Below are positions 63,943-64,000 of a stretch of 64,000 nucleotides of DNA, piece after piece. The position numbers were made by a program, and so were the translations under genes. Each line of letters begins with the position of its first letter. Position 1 is the stretch's first letter. Below the pieces are notes generated by a model. It saw nothing but the letters and a program-made list of their open reading frames with translations, ran no database searches and was not told the origin of the DNA. This stretch comes from an uncultured Eubacteriales bacterium (lineage in GTDB: Bacteria; Bacillota; Clostridia; TANB77; CAG-508): the NCBI GenBank assembly GCA_902492015.1, contig CABUJR010000001.1:169908-233907 (forward strand). Reading direction: 5' to 3'.

Positions 63943-64000
63943 GCGCCATTAGCTCAGTTGGTAGAGCAGTTGACTCTTAATCAAATGGTCGGAGGTTCGA
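63943..64000 (+). tRNA. tRNA-Lys (CTT), cut by the window end
   Basis: The sequence begins with acceptor strand GCGCCAT, a D-arm with AGCTCAGTTGGTAGAGC and an anticodon loop CTCTTAA (anticodon CTT, reads AAG). It then runs into the T-arm GGAGGTTCGA, where the window stops. Only the 5' part is visible. Confidence 0.9.

Overview
The window is very AT-rich DNA from a spore-forming member of the Clostridia (Firmicutes), probably an uncultured gut lineage. The lineage is an inference. It rests on strong AAGGAGG-type ribosome binding sites, sporulation genes (a SpoIIE-type phosphatase, a YpeB-type germination protein, two CotF-like coat proteins), a Firmicutes order of radC-mreC-mreD-mrdA-minC, a MecA-type adaptor, and huge Gram-positive style surface proteins. 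There is no prophage, insertion sequence or CRISPR array that I can support.

Layout. 1-3.5 kb: a small membrane protein, a ZIP metal transporter, prfA, and one compositionally foreign gene with its own GC-rich terminator. 3.5-6.5 kb: a YhaN/SbcC-like ATPase and its YhaO/SbcD-like nuclease partner. 6.6-14.5 kb: two minus-strand gene sets of mostly unknown function, comprising a zincin-like protein, a repeat-rich LEA-like protein, coiled-coil and small proteins, then a VirD4/TraG-type ATPase, two unknown proteins and a DnaJ-like protein. 15-24 kb: MscL with a zinc ribbon, a monofunctional transglycosylase, a low-molecular-weight phosphatase, a D-Ala-D-Ala ligase/membrane MurF-like/hydrolase operon, YpeB, and a glycosyltransferase-Nudix fusion. 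24.4-26.8 kb: spoIIE. 27-55 kb: four giant secreted proteins arranged as two duplicated two-gene modules. 55.4-61 kb: two small unknown genes, then minC, mrdA, mreD, mreC, radC and a DUF4321 gene on the minus strand. 61-64 kb: mecA, an M23 peptidase, two CotF-like genes and the start of a tRNA-Lys.

Main observation. Five otherwise intact genes (the SbcD-like nuclease, the VirD4/TraG-like ATPase, the glycosyltransferase-Nudix protein, radC and the DUF4321 gene) are each split by a +1 frame change. In every case the break falls exactly at a zero-frame CGG codon. Skipping the C (NNN C GGN) restores the conserved protein with a glycine at the site, including the first glycine of the TraG Walker A motif and the glycine of the glycosyltransferase PGQE motif. 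Reading through by eye, I found no in-frame CGG used as arginine in any other native gene of the window, although out-of-frame CGG triplets (for example AAC GGA) are common and harmless. The only other in-frame CGG is codon 7 of the foreign-looking gene at 2960, where a +1 shift would give an immediate stop. This suggests that CGG is an unassigned or 'hungry' codon in this lineage that acts as a +1 recoding signal. Five independent errors all producing the same change is much harder to believe.

The surface region carries probable Cys-Gln thioester domains at the N-termini of both larger giants, CnaB-type and SdrD_B/DUF11-type repeats, and C-terminal membrane anchors preceded by TG motifs. It therefore looks like a paired covalent adhesin system whose sortase is not in the window.
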